47,776 bases of DNA from Mycolicibacterium peregrinum (GCF_001665625.1 NZ_LZSY01000151.1:1-47776); one strand, 5' to 3'. Positions 7,664 to 16,340 are shown, counted from the first letter of the stretch. Made by a program: numbers and translations. The notes: generated by a model from the sequence alone, not told the origin.

Positions 7664-8877
7664 CCCGCGACGCGGTTATCTGCGAACCGGTCCGCACTCC
7701 GATCGGCCGCTACGGCGGCATGTTCGCATCCCTGTCCGCCGTCGAACTCGGTGTCGTCGCGCTGAAGGGACTGTTGGAACGCACGGGTGTGGCACCGGAG
7801 CAGGTGCAGGACGTGATTCTGGGCCACTGCTATCCCAACAGCGAGGCGCCGGCCATCGGACGGGTCGTCGCGCTCGATGCCGGTCTGCCCGTGACGGTTC
7901 CCGGCATGCAGGTGGACCGACGATGCGGTTCCGGGCTGCAGGCCGTGATCCAGGCCTGCCTGCAGGTGCGCAGCGGGGACAACGATCTTGTGGTGGCCGG
8001 TGGCGCCGAAAGTATGAGCAACGTCGCGTTCTACTCGACCGACATGCGGTGGGGCGGGGCCCGCAGCGGCGTGCAGATCCATGACGGGCTCGCACGCGGA
8101 CGCACGACCGCCGGTGGGCAGTTCTACCCGGTGCCGGGCGGAATGCTGGAGACCGCCGAAAACCTGCGGCGTGAGTACGGCATCACCCGCACTGAGCAGG
8201 ACGAGCTCGCGGTGCGTTCCCATCGCAGCGCGGTGGCGGCACAGGAGTCCGGGGTGCTGGCCGAGGAGATCATCCCCGTCACCGTGCACTCTCGCAAAGG
8301 CGAGACCGTCATCGACACCGATGAGCACCCGCGCGCCGACACCACGGTCGAGGCCCTGGCCAAGCTCAAACCCGTTCTGCTCAAGCAGGATCCGGAATCC
8401 ACCGTGACCGCGGGCAACTCCAGCGGTCAGAACGATGCCGCGTCCATGTGCATCGTGACCACTCCCGAGAAGGCCGCCGAGCTGGGTCTGCGGCCACTCG
8501 TGCGGATGGTGTCGTGGGGATCGGCGGGCGTCGCGCCCAACGTCATGGGTATCGGCCCGGTGCCTGCCACCGAGGTGGCCTTGGCCAAGGCCGACCTGCA
8601 GCTCAGCGACATCGATCTGATCGAACTGAACGAGGCGTTCGCCGCGCAGGCGCTGGCCGTGATGAAGGAATGGAAGTTCGGCGAGTCCGACTTCGAGCGC
8701 ACCAACGTCCGGGGATCCGGGATCTCGCTGGGACACCCTGTCGGCGCGACCGGCGGGCGGATGCTCGCCACATTGGCGCGGGAACTGGACCGGCGTTCGG
8801 CCCGCTACGGGTTGGAGACCATGTGCATCGGCGGTGGCCAGGGGCTGGCCGCTGTGTTCGAAAGGGTGACCCCATGA
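7660..8877 (+). CDS. Acetyl-CoA C-acyltransferase (thiolase)
   Basis: A 405-residue degradative-type thiolase that cleaves 3-ketoacyl-CoA with CoA. The acylated Cys89 is in VDRRCGSGLQ. NEAFAAQ, SGISLGHPVGATGGR (catalytic His) and the second Cys in MCIGGGQGLA are all present, so it should be active. It is translationally coupled on both sides (ATGA overlaps) with an SDR and an acyl-CoA dehydrogenase. Together these give three of the four beta-oxidation steps in one operon; a hydratase is missing. Confidence 0.9.
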   Translation: MTRDAVICEPVRTPIGRYGGMFASLSAVELGVVALKGLLERTGVAPEQVQDVILGHCYPNSEAPAIGRVVALDAGLPVTVPGMQVDRRCGSGLQAVIQACLQVRSGDNDLVVAGGAESMSNVAFYSTDMRWGGARSGVQIHDGLARGRTTAGGQFYPVPGGMLETAENLRREYGITRTEQDELAVRSHRSAVAAQESGVLAEEIIPVTVHSRKGETVIDTDEHPRADTTVEALAKLKPVLLKQDPESTVTAGNSSGQNDAASMCIVTTPEKAAELGLRPLVRMVSWGSAGVAPNVMGIGPVPATEVALAKADLQLSDIDLIELNEAFAAQALAVMKEWKFGESDFERTNVRGSGISLGHPVGATGGRMLATLARELDRRSARYGLETMCIGGGQGLAAVFERVTP

Positions 8878-10067
8878 CCAGACTTGCACAAACCCTGGGG
8901 CTCACCGAGTTCCAGACCGAGATCGTCTCGACGGTCAGGCAATTCGTCGACAAGGAGGTCATCCCGACCGCGCAGGAGCTCGAACACTCCGACACCTACC
9001 CGCAGGCCATCGTCGACCAGATGAAGGACATGGGCCTGTTCGGGCTGATGATCCCCGAGGAGTACGGCGGGCTCGGCGAGTCGCTGCTCACCTACGCGCT
9101 GTGCGTCGAGGAGCTGGCTCGCGGCTGGATGAGCGTGTCCGGGGTGATCAACACCCACTTCATCGTCGCGTACATGATCCGGCAGCACGGAACCGATGCC
9201 CAGAAGCAGAAGTTCCTGCCGCGCATGGCCACCGGTGAGACCCGCGGGGCATTCTCGATGTCCGAGCCCGAATTGGGCTCCGACGTGGCGGCGATCCGGA
9301 CCCGGGCCAAGAAGAACGACGACGGCACGTACACGATCGACGGTCAGAAGATGTGGCTGACCAACGGTGGTAGTTCCACCCTGGTGGCCGCGCTGGTGCG
9401 CACCGACGAGGGTGCCGACAAACCGCACCGCAACTTGACGGCCTTCCTGGTCGAAAAGCCCACCGGCTTCGGTGAAGTGGTTCCCGGGCTGACCATCCCG
9501 GGCAAGCTCGACAAGCTCGGCTACAAGGGCATCGACACCACCGAGCTGATCTTCGACGGCTACCGGGCCAGTGCCGACGACGTTCTCGGCGGCGTCACCG
9601 GTCAGGGCTTCTTCCAGATGATGGACGGCGTCGAGGTTGGTCGCGTGAACGTGTCCGCGCGGGCCTGCGGCGTGGGTATCCGTGCCTTCGAGCTGGCGGT
9701 GCGCTACGCCCAGCAGCGCGAGACGTTCGGCAAGCCGATCGCCGAGCACCAGGCGGTGGCGTTCCAATTGGCAGAGATGGCAACCAAAGTCGAGGCCGCG
9801 CATCTGATGATGGTCAACGCCGCCCGGCTGAAGGACTCCGGTGAACGCAACGACGTGGCCGCCGGCATGGCCAAATACCTCGCCAGTGAGTTCTGCTCGG
9901 AGGTCACCCAGCAGAGCTTCCGGATCCACGGCGGTTATGGATATTCCAAGGAATACGAGATCGAGCGGCTCATGCGGGACGCGCCGTTCCTGCTGATCGG
10001 TGAGGGCACCAGCGAGATCCAGAAGAACATCATCAGCAAGCGGCTGCTCTCCGACTATCGGGTCTGA
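8874..10067 (+). CDS. Acyl-CoA dehydrogenase
   Basis: A 397-residue acyl-CoA dehydrogenase with MSEPELGSDVAAIRTRA as the flavin-binding signature and IHGGYGYSKEYEIERLMRD near the end. IGEGTSEIQKNIISKRLL carries the expected catalytic Glu. The start ATG at 8874 overlaps the thiolase stop at 8875-8877, and the GntR gene follows four bases later. It resembles the short- or branched-chain dehydrogenase type. Paralogous to the gene at 5627-6808 but not near-identical. Confidence 0.88.
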   Translation: MTRLAQTLGLTEFQTEIVSTVRQFVDKEVIPTAQELEHSDTYPQAIVDQMKDMGLFGLMIPEEYGGLGESLLTYALCVEELARGWMSVSGVINTHFIVAYMIRQHGTDAQKQKFLPRMATGETRGAFSMSEPELGSDVAAIRTRAKKNDDGTYTIDGQKMWLTNGGSSTLVAALVRTDEGADKPHRNLTAFLVEKPTGFGEVVPGLTIPGKLDKLGYKGIDTTELIFDGYRASADDVLGGVTGQGFFQMMDGVEVGRVNVSARACGVGIRAFELAVRYAQQRETFGKPIAEHQAVAFQLAEMATKVEAAHLMMVNAARLKDSGERNDVAAGMAKYLASEFCSEVTQQSFRIHGGYGYSKEYEIERLMRDAPFLLIGEGTSEIQKNIISKRLLSDYRV

Positions 10068-10070
10068 ACC

Positions 10071-10739
10071 GTGTCCATACCCGATTTCGCTGCGCGCCCA
10101 CAGCTGGCCGAGGATGTGGCCCGGCTGATCCGGCGGCGGATCTTCGACGGCACGTACCCGGCGGGGAACTACATCCGCCTCGAACAGCTCGCAGCCGAAC
10201 TGGGGATCAGCGTGACGCCGGTGCGCGAGGCGTTGTTCGGCCTGCGCACCGAGGGGCTGCTGAAGCAGCAGCCCCGGCGTGGGTTCCTGGTCCTGCCGGT
10301 CACCCGTCGGGACATCGACGACGTGGCCGGGGTGCAGGCCCACATCGGCGGGCAGTTGGCGTCACGCGCCGCCGGCCAGATCACCGACGGTCAACTCGAC
10401 GACCTCGACCGAATCCAGCGGGAGCTGGAGGTCGCCTACACGGACAACGATCATGAGGCGGCGGTCCGGCTCAACCACGCGTTCCATCGCGGCGTCAACC
10501 GGGCAGCCGAATCGCCCAAGCTGGCGCAGCTGATGTCCCAGATCACCCGCTATGCACTGGAATCGGTCTATCCGACGGTCGAGGGCTGGCCCGAGCAGTC
10601 CACTCATGACCACCGCCGGATCCTGGCCGCGCTCAAGGCGCGCGACGGGGATGCGGCCCGCGACGCCATGGCCGAGCACCTGTGTGCGGCCTCCAGGCCG
10701 TTGAGCGATCACCTCGACCGGCTGGGCGTGCTGGAGTAG
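10071..10739 (+). CDS. GntR-family (FadR/FCD subfamily) regulator
   Basis: A 222-residue regulator. The N-terminal winged helix-turn-helix spans about 12-77 (LAAELGISVTPVREAL, RRGFLVLPV). A helical FCD ligand domain follows, with His residues in LNHAFHRGVN, STHDHRRIL and AEHLCA that usually hold a metal or contact an acid ligand. It is the fourth gene of the SDR-thiolase-dehydrogenase operon, separated by three bases, so it probably controls this operon and perhaps the divergent one. The start is a GTG. A hairpin repeat follows at 10751. Confidence 0.85.
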   Translation: MSIPDFAARPQLAEDVARLIRRRIFDGTYPAGNYIRLEQLAAELGISVTPVREALFGLRTEGLLKQQPRRGFLVLPVTRRDIDDVAGVQAHIGGQLASRAAGQITDGQLDDLDRIQRELEVAYTDNDHEAAVRLNHAFHRGVNRAAESPKLAQLMSQITRYALESVYPTVEGWPEQSTHDHRRILAALKARDGDAARDAMAEHLCAASRPLSDHLDRLGVLE

Positions 10740-10750
10740 CAAATTGATCC

Positions 10751-10810
10751 GCGAGCAGACGCAAACTCGCACATTTCGGTGCAAAAATGTGCGAGTTTGC
10801 GTCTGCTCGC
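10751..10810. repeat. 26-bp perfect hairpin of the GCGAGCAGAC family
   Basis: Arms 10751-10776 and 10785-10810 match exactly over 26 bases around an eight-base loop. The outer GCGAGCAGACGCAAACT is shared with the copy at 817-879, while the inner part is different yet fully paired. It separates the GntR gene from the CoA transferase, both on the plus strand, so it could be a terminator or a processing site. The right arm ends 18 bases before the ATG at 10829. Confidence 0.6.
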
Positions 10811-10828
10811 CGAGAGAAGGGTGGGCGC

Positions 10829-12016
10829 ATGGCAGGGGTTCTCGACGGGATACGGGTTCTCGACTACGGCCGCTTCATTGCCGCACCGTGGTGCAGCGCG
10901 ATCCTGGCCGACATGGGCGCGGATGTGCTGCGGGTGGAGAAACGTGAAGGCGGGGAAGACCGTTGGGTGCAGGCCGTCACCGAGGGCGGCGAGGGCGGCA
11001 CCTTCCTGCAGTGCAACCGCAACAAGCGGTCGTTGACGCTCGACTCCACCACGGCCGAGGGCGCCGAGATCACCCGACGTCTGGTGGCGCAGGCCGACAT
11101 CGTGATCGCCAACATGCCGGCGGCCGGGATGCGGGCCAGCGGACTAGATTACGAGACCCTCAAGGCGGTCAAACCCGACATCATCCTGGCCAGCGCCACC
11201 GCATACGGCGAGGGCGGCCCGTACAGCGACAAGATCGGTTTCGACGGGGCCGGGCAGGTGATGTCGGGTGCGGTCTACCGGCAGGGTCTACCTGACCTGC
11301 CGATCCGAACGGTGGTGCCCTACGCGGATTTCGGGACCGCGCTGACCTTGGCGATCGGCGTCATGATGGCGCTGTATCACCGTGACAAGACGGGCGAGGG
11401 ACAGCACGTCGAGGGTGCCCTACTACCGACCGCGCTGATGCTGTCGAACGCGTTCTTGATCGAGCGCGAACTGCTGCAGGTCGACAAGCCCAGGATGGGC
11501 AACAAGGGTGCGTCGGTCGCGCCGTGCGACCTGTATCGCACCGCTGACGATCAATGGGTTCTGCTGCAGGTCGCCGGACAGCCCATGTTCAAACGCTGGT
11601 GCCGACTCGTGGGCCGCGAGGAACTGTTCGACGATCCACGATTCGCCAACGACGACATCCGCTGGGCCAACGGCGACATCCTCAACGACATCATGTCCGA
11701 CTGGTGCGCCGACAAGACCAAGGCGCAGGTGCTGGAGCTGCTGGAGAAGGCGAAAATGCCTGCTGCCCCGTTGCATTCCACCCAGGATGTCCTCGATGAC
11801 CCGCATGTGCAGGCCATGGGCTACCTCCAACGGATGCCGTTCCCCGGGGCCTCCCGGGACGTGCCGATCATCGAAACACCGTTCCGGATGTCGGCGACGC
11901 CCGGTACGATCCGACGGCGCGCCCCGCTGCTGGGCGAGCACACCGACGAGGTACTGGTCGAGATCGGCTACGACGCAACGCAGATCGCGCAGCTCCGGGC
12001 GAACGCGATCGTCTAG
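10829..12016 (+). CDS. CaiB/BaiF family (class III) CoA transferase
   Basis: A 395-residue formyl-CoA transferase-like enzyme that moves CoA between carboxylic acids through a mixed anhydride on an Asp. The family opening LDGIRVLDYGRFIAAPWCS and FLQCNRNKRSLTLD are present. Asp167 in VPYADFGTAL is in the place of the catalytic Asp. The start at ATG 10829 follows AGAGAAGG with about eight bases of spacing. A start at 10787 would put translation inside the hairpin arm and is rejected. Its 3' end overlaps the convergent NTF2-like gene by four bases. It offers ATP-free activation of an acid. Confidence 0.87.
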   Translation: MAGVLDGIRVLDYGRFIAAPWCSAILADMGADVLRVEKREGGEDRWVQAVTEGGEGGTFLQCNRNKRSLTLDSTTAEGAEITRRLVAQADIVIANMPAAGMRASGLDYETLKAVKPDIILASATAYGEGGPYSDKIGFDGAGQVMSGAVYRQGLPDLPIRTVVPYADFGTALTLAIGVMMALYHRDKTGEGQHVEGALLPTALMLSNAFLIERELLQVDKPRMGNKGASVAPCDLYRTADDQWVLLQVAGQPMFKRWCRLVGREELFDDPRFANDDIRWANGDILNDIMSDWCADKTKAQVLELLEKAKMPAAPLHSTQDVLDDPHVQAMGYLQRMPFPGASRDVPIIETPFRMSATPGTIRRRAPLLGEHTDEVLVEIGYDATQIAQLRANAIV

Positions 12017-12483
12017 CGCAGCAGTTCGCGCGACTCCGGGCTTCCGTTCAGTGCCCGGGTGGTGCGGCGCTCGATCTGCCACCGGCCGTCGATGCGACGC
12101 AGCGTGAAGTGGTTGGCGCCGGCGCGTGCGACGATCCACTTTCCGTCGCGGTGCACCACGAGCAGCGATTCGCACACCGCCTCCGCGGTATTGCCGTCGA
12201 CGGTGACCCGAGCCGGACCGAGAAAGTGACAGGCACCGCGCGAGATGAGCGTTTGATGCGCATCCGAGTTCACCATGGCGGCCACGTCGGCGCGACTGCG
12301 CATCTGCCAGCCTTCGACGTCGTAGCCGCCGTCCTTGCTCCATAACGCCGCGACGTCATCGGCGGCACCGGCGTCGACGAGGGGACCGTAGGAGGCGATC
12401 AGCTGCGTCACCTCGACCTGGTCGGTCAGCTCCTGCAGTCGTCGCTCCAGGTCGTGCAGCCGGGATTCGAAGGGATCAGTCAT
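12013..12483 (-). CDS. SnoaL/NTF2-like protein
   Basis: A 156-residue protein with a coiled N-terminal helix (ESRLHDLERRLQELTDQVEVTQLI) followed by a cone-shaped NTF2-type domain (YGPLVDAGAADDVAALWSKDGGYDVEG, then FTLRRIDGRWQIERRTTRAL). This matches the SnoaL-like/Bile-acid-dehydratase (BaiE)-type group, in which small isomerases, dehydratases and non-catalytic proteins occur. It is last in an operon with a luciferase-like oxidoreductase (ATGA overlap) and an SDR. Catalytic role is an inference only. Confidence 0.75.
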   Translation of the reverse strand: MTDPFESRLHDLERRLQELTDQVEVTQLIASYGPLVDAGAADDVAALWSKDGGYDVEGWQMRSRADVAAMVNSDAHQTLISRGACHFLGPARVTVDGNTAEAVCESLLVVHRDGKWIVARAGANHFTLRRIDGRWQIERRTTRALNGSPESRELLR

Positions 12484-13307
12484 AGTCCGGTGCCGATGGT
12501 GTGCAGGGCTTCGAGCTGATCGCAGAAATGCTCGGCGCTGCGGGCCTGCAGTGTGCAGTTGGCGATCGTGGCCCCGACGTCGTGCAACCGGCTCAGCCGA
12601 GCGCGGGTGCTGTTCGGATCGCCTTGCGGGTCCAGCGGAACCCCCGGGGACAGCACGACATCGAAATTTGCCGGCGGGCGCCGTTGCGCGAGGAAGTCGG
12701 CGATCGTATCCGGCGGCAATCCGAAAGGCATCCAGCCGTTGCCCAACTCGACGGCTCGGCGCAGCGAGCGCTTGGTGCGTCCGCCCACCCAGATCGTGAG
12801 ATCGGTGCTGGTGGCATGTGGTTCGATGGCGAACCCGTCGACCACCGGCTGTCCCCACGCGGCACGCAGCCTGGCGATGTCGCGGTCGGCGGCGGCCCCA
12901 CGCCCTTCCCATGGGGCACCGAGCAACTCGAACTCCTCGGTGAGCGATCCGACCCCGACGCCGAGGACGACTCGCCCGCCGCTGAGCCGGTCGAGAGTCC
13001 CGTAGCTCTTGGCCAGCGCGACCGGGTGGTGGTACGGAAGCACCACAACGGCGGTGACCAGCCGGATCCGTCGAGTCCTGGCGGCCAGGAAGGACAGCGT
13101 GGCCAGCGGGTCCCAGTACACCGCCCCGCGCACCGCCGCCGCTGAGGCGGGGATGCCGGTGTGCTCTGCACAGGTGATGTGGTGAAACCCCAGGGCTTCT
13201 GCTTTCTCGGCGATCAACGACAACTCGTCGGGGCCGGCGGTCGTTTCCCACGGGGAGAACTCACCGGGGTGTTGCATCACGACGGGGGTGGAGAGTCCGA
13301 GCTTCAC
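12480..13307 (-). CDS. Luciferase-like (probably F420-dependent) oxidoreductase
   Basis: A 275-residue bacterial-luciferase-like TIM-barrel enzyme. AEKAEALGFHHITCAEHTGIP, then TRRIRLVTAVVVLPYHHPVALAKSYGTLDRLSGGRVVLGVGVG is the typical run for the mycobacterial F420-dependent group (TIGR03619-like), and WVGGRTKRSLRRAVELGNGWMP follows. Such enzymes transfer hydride to or from F420 on alcohols, ketones or enones. The GTG start overlaps the stop of the upstream SDR (GTGA), and its stop overlaps the NTF2-like gene start. F420 use is inferred from the family. Confidence 0.8.
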   Translation of the reverse strand: MKLGLSTPVVMQHPGEFSPWETTAGPDELSLIAEKAEALGFHHITCAEHTGIPASAAAVRGAVYWDPLATLSFLAARTRRIRLVTAVVVLPYHHPVALAKSYGTLDRLSGGRVVLGVGVGSLTEEFELLGAPWEGRGAAADRDIARLRAAWGQPVVDGFAIEPHATSTDLTIWVGGRTKRSLRRAVELGNGWMPFGLPPDTIADFLAQRRPPANFDVVLSPGVPLDPQGDPNSTRARLSRLHDVGATIANCTLQARSAEHFCDQLEALHTIGTGL

Positions 13308-14143
13308 TGTGCGGACCCCTCTTTCGATCCCATCAGCTGCCGCATCATCTTGTCGGTACGCAGGATGGTGGCGGCGCGGTCCGGATCATTGTGGGTATGA
13401 GCGACTTTCGCGTGTCGCGACACGACGTGCACTGGGCCCTGGCCGAGCGCGGCGAGACCTTCGCCGGCGACGTCGTCAGGCTCGGACACCACCATTCCTG
13501 GAACGTCGAAGTTGAGTCCGACCCGGTCCATCGCCGGGGTGCGGGTCACGCCCAGGACGAGCTCGAGCACGTCGACGTTGTCGTCCCGCAACTCCAGCCA
13601 GAGGCTCTCGGCGAAGATCCTGCCGAAGGCCTTGACGCCGCCATAGACCGTGTGCCGGTTCGAGCCGAGGTATCCGGCCATCGATCCGACGAGCAGGATG
13701 CCCCCGCGGCGACGGCTGCGCATCGCCGCCCCGAAATGGTGGACCAGGGCCAGCGGGGTGGTGATGTTCAAGTCGATGACCCGCTGAAACGCGGGGAGGT
13801 CACCGTCGAGAAACCGTGCGCTGTGGGTGTTGGCGCCGGCATTGTGGACCAGCAGGCCCACCTCGACGTCCCCAACTGCTTCTGCCACAGCGCCGGCCGA
13901 GGACGGCTCCGCGAGATCAGTGCTCAGGGTACGGACCTCGACCCCGCGGGCGCGGCAGAGTTCGGCGCACTCTGCCAGCGGCCCGGGCTTGCGGGCGACC
14001 AGAAGCAGATTCACTCCCGCCGCGGCGAGTCGTAGCGCGAAGGATCTACCGACCCCTTCCGAGCCGCCGGTGATGACGGCCCACGGGCCGTACTTCTGCG
14101 CATCGAACGCCGTCGCGTCGAGTTGGGAGTCTTCTTCGATCAC
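13304..14143 (-). CDS. SDR-family oxidoreductase
   Basis: A 279-residue short-chain dehydrogenase. ITGGSEGVGRSFALRLA binds the cofactor, VHNAGAN follows, and the catalytic Ser, Tyr and Lys are in GSMAGYLGSNRHTVYGGVKAF. It has an N-terminal extension before the Rossmann fold and a C-terminal tail of about 40 residues, as in DltE/KduD-like mycobacterial SDRs. First gene of the three-gene minus operon with a luciferase-like enzyme and an NTF2-like protein, and divergent from the TetR gene at 14213. Substrate unknown. Confidence 0.82.
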   Translation of the reverse strand: MIEEDSQLDATAFDAQKYGPWAVITGGSEGVGRSFALRLAAAGVNLLLVARKPGPLAECAELCRARGVEVRTLSTDLAEPSSAGAVAEAVGDVEVGLLVHNAGANTHSARFLDGDLPAFQRVIDLNITTPLALVHHFGAAMRSRRRGGILLVGSMAGYLGSNRHTVYGGVKAFGRIFAESLWLELRDDNVDVLELVLGVTRTPAMDRVGLNFDVPGMVVSEPDDVAGEGLAALGQGPVHVVSRHAKVAHTHNDPDRAATILRTDKMMRQLMGSKEGSAQ

Positions 14144-14175
14144 CAGTCTGTTGTAGCATCACTGCGTACTGATTT

Positions 14176-14191
14176 CTAGAAGCAATTCTAG
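14176..14191. promoter_or_regulatory. Operator-like palindrome between SDR and TetR genes
   Basis: CTAGAA-GCAA-TTCTAG is a perfect 6+6 palindrome with a four-base spacer. TTCTAG also occurs twice in direct orientation (14174-14179 and 14186-14191). It lies in the 69-base gap between divergent starts at 14143 and 14213, where a TetR regulator would bind to control itself and its neighbour. Confidence 0.45.
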
Positions 14192-14212
14192 TTTTGCGAG
14201 GAGTTCGTCCGG

Positions 14213-14812
14213 ATGGCGCGCATCGGAACACCCCGGAAACCCGGGCAGGCGTCGACGCCCCGCCAGCAGGCGCGCATCGCCGCGATTCTTCGGGCCGCGG
14301 ACCGGCTGGGGGCGGTGCACGGGCTGGAGCGAGTGCAGATGTCCGACATCGCCGCCGAGGCCGGGGTCGCTCTCGGCACGCTCTATCGCTATTACCCGAC
14401 CAAGCATCACCTCTATGCCGCATCGCTCAACGCATCCATTCGGTCGATGCCGGAATCGGGTGGTATTCCAGACGATCCGGTGGCAGCGGTATGCGACTTC
14501 CTGGGGGACGCCGCCGAGCGGTTGCTGGCACAGCCGTCGTTGGCCAGGGCAATGCTGGTTTCCATCAACGCTATTCGGTCCTCTGCCGATGCGCCTGCCG
14601 ATCTGTCCATGCGGGAACGGATCCTGGCCGAGGCAGGGATTGCCGAACCCACTGCCGAGGATCATCGACTGACCAGGATGGTCGAGCAGTGCATGTACGG
14701 CATCCTGACCTGGGCCACTGCAGGGCAACTCGACACGGACAACGCGGTCGCCGATGTGCGGTACGCGTGCCGACTGCTGCTGGCCCCGTGGGACCAGCGG
14801 TGGCGGCGTTAG
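14213..14812 (+). CDS. TetR-family transcriptional regulator
   Basis: A 199-residue TetR/AcrR regulator. The helix-turn-helix is RVQMSDIAAEAGVALGTLYRYYPTKHHLYAA at about 42-72. Its N-terminal half is reminiscent of mycobacterial KstR-like regulators of lipid catabolism (ERVQM, GVALGTLYRYYPTK), but I see no KstR-type site upstream. It is divergent from the SDR operon and convergent with the thioesterase gene. The likely target is the palindrome at 14176-14191. The ligand is probably an acyl-CoA intermediate, by analogy only. Confidence 0.85.
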   Translation: MARIGTPRKPGQASTPRQQARIAAILRAADRLGAVHGLERVQMSDIAAEAGVALGTLYRYYPTKHHLYAASLNASIRSMPESGGIPDDPVAAVCDFLGDAAERLLAQPSLARAMLVSINAIRSSADAPADLSMRERILAEAGIAEPTAEDHRLTRMVEQCMYGILTWATAGQLDTDNAVADVRYACRLLLAPWDQRWRR

Positions 14813-14826
14813 TGCGGAGCCGCGAT

Positions 14827-15216
14827 TCAGGTCCGTGCCCGGATTATCGCGAAACTGACCGTGGCGATGACGGCCAGGTCATCATCGGGCATTGCGCGGA
14901 TCTCGACTTGCACCACCATGGATCGCTTGCCGGCGTGGACAATTCGTGCCACCGCTCTGGCGGCGCCGTCGGTGACCGGTCGTAGGTAGCGCAGGCTGAG
15001 GTCCGACGTCACGACACTGTGACCCGGTGGTAGTCGCCGCATTGCCAGCTTCCCGGCCGCGGTGTCGACGAGGGTGGCCAGCAGACCGCCCTGTAATCCG
15101 CCGTTGGTGTTGATCACGTGCGGGGCCACCGGGAGCTCGACCACCGCCTCATCGTCCGCGCCCGCGGCATCGCGGTATCCGATCAGCTGAAAAAGTTCGA
15201 AGATGTCAGCGGTCAT
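14827..15216 (-). CDS. PaaI-type hot-dog thioesterase
   Basis: A 129-residue hot-dog fold protein. HVINTNGGLQGGLLATLVDTAAGKLAMRRL contains the PaaI-type N-G-G-hydrophobic-helix motif with the Asp used in catalysis, and SDLSLRYLRPVTDG follows. Such proteins hydrolyse acyl-CoA, often to release CoA from stalled intermediates. It is last in the long minus-strand operon and its start overlaps the alcohol dehydrogenase stop (ATGA). Confidence 0.82.
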   Translation of the reverse strand: MTADIFELFQLIGYRDAAGADDEAVVELPVAPHVINTNGGLQGGLLATLVDTAAGKLAMRRLPPGHSVVTSDLSLRYLRPVTDGAARAVARIVHAGKRSMVVQVEIRAMPDDDLAVIATVSFAIIRART

Positions 15217-16340
15217 CGGTCAGCCTCGGTGTAGCGGATGACACCGCGGATGTTGCGCCCCTCCAACATGTCGCGGTAGGCCTCGTTGATTTGATCGAGG
15301 CGGTACTCGCGGGTCACCATGTCGTCGAGGTTCAACTTGCCCAGCTGATAGAGGGCGAGCAGTTCAGGAATGTCGAACTGCGGGTTGCCGCCGCCGAACA
15401 GGCTTCCTTGCAGGCTCTTCTGTAGCAGGGTCAGGCCGGCCAGGTTCAATGTGGTGTCGGAATCGACCACATTGCCCATCGCAGTGAGCACACTCGTACC
15501 ACCTTTGGCCGTGAGCCGCATCCACGACTCCACATCTCGCCCCTCGGTACGGCCAACGGTCACAATGACCTTTTGGCACATGCGGCCGCCGGTCGCTTCG
15601 GCCACTCCGGTCAAGGCAGCCGCTACGTCCGGGTAGCACTCGCGCGCACCGAATTTGAGTGCCTGGTCCCGCTTCCATTCGACCGGGTCGACGGCGAATA
15701 TGCGGCGGGCGCCGGCGATCGCCGAACCCTGCAGGGCTGCGACACCGACACCGCCGATGCCGATGACCGCTACGTCCTCGCCCGGCCGGACATCCGCGCT
15801 CCGTACTGCCGAACCGTACCCGGTGGTCACCCCACACCCCACCAAACAGGCCACCTCGAAGGGGATTGCCGGGTCGATCTTCACCACCGACGTCCGATGC
15901 ACGACGACGTATGGAGCGAAGGTGCCGAGCAGTGACATGGGAATCACGTTCTTCCCATTGGTCTGTATGCGGAATGACCCGTCGGAGACCGAAGCGCCCG
16001 CGAGTAGTCCCATCCCGAGGTCGCACAGATTGCGCAGGCCAACCTGGCAAGCCGGGCAGGTTCCGCAGGAAGGGATGAAGGACATCACCACGTGGTCGCC
16101 GACCGCTAGACCCTCGGTTTCGGGCCCCACCTCCACGATCACTCCGGCACCTTCATGCCCACCCAGGATCGGAAAGTCGGCCATCGGGATGTCTCCGGTC
16201 ATCAAGTGATGGTCGGAGTGGCACAGCCCCGCGGTTTCCAAAGCCACCTTGACTTCGCCTGTGCGGGGGTCGCCGATCTCGATCTCCTCGATCGACCACG
16301 GTTGACCGAAGTCCCATACAAGGGCACCTTTGGTTTTCAT
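15213..16340 (-). CDS. NDMA-dependent-type zinc alcohol dehydrogenase (AdhD-like)
   Basis: A 375-residue medium-chain zinc dehydrogenase. Catalytic zinc ligands are Cys40, His62 and Glu63 (GLCHSDHH, GGHEGAG). The structural zinc Cys are at 92, 95, 98 and 106, and NAD binds at GIGGVGV. The opening MKTKGALVWDFGQPW and LLGTFAPYVVVH match the NDMA-dependent alcohol dehydrogenase group (TIGR03989 as I recall), which includes AdhD (Rv3086). In this group NAD stays bound and mycofactocin is the proposed external acceptor. It overlaps its neighbours on both sides, next to ligases, which suggests alcohol-to-aldehyde oxidation before acid activation. Confidence 0.85.
   Translation of the reverse strand: MKTKGALVWDFGQPWSIEEIEIGDPRTGEVKVALETAGLCHSDHHLMTGDIPMADFPILGGHEGAGVIVEVGPETEGLAVGDHVVMSFIPSCGTCPACQVGLRNLCDLGMGLLAGASVSDGSFRIQTNGKNVIPMSLLGTFAPYVVVHRTSVVKIDPAIPFEVACLVGCGVTTGYGSAVRSADVRPGEDVAVIGIGGVGVAALQGSAIAGARRIFAVDPVEWKRDQALKFGARECYPDVAAALTGVAEATGGRMCQKVIVTVGRTEGRDVESWMRLTAKGGTSVLTAMGNVVDSDTTLNLAGLTLLQKSLQGSLFGGGNPQFDIPELLALYQLGKLNLDDMVTREYRLDQINEAYRDMLEGRNIRGVIRYTEADR

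Noticed and set aside
7525..8889. A 454-codon minus-strand frame
   Set aside because: It lies opposite the thiolase, has no motif, and has the His/Gly/Arg-rich composition typical of antisense frames in GC-rich DNA.
8805..10343. A 512-codon minus-strand frame
   Set aside because: It is antisense to an acyl-CoA dehydrogenase with clear motifs and shows no family signature.
10787..10828. An upstream start for the CoA transferase at 10787
   Set aside because: It begins inside the right arm of a hairpin repeat and lacks a ribosome site; the ATG at 10829 has one and gives the family-typical N-terminus.
14176..14191. A KstR-type operator for the TetR at 14213
   Set aside because: The protein's DNA-binding region recalls KstR, but the palindrome here does not fit the KstR site as I know it, so I kept the generic TetR call.
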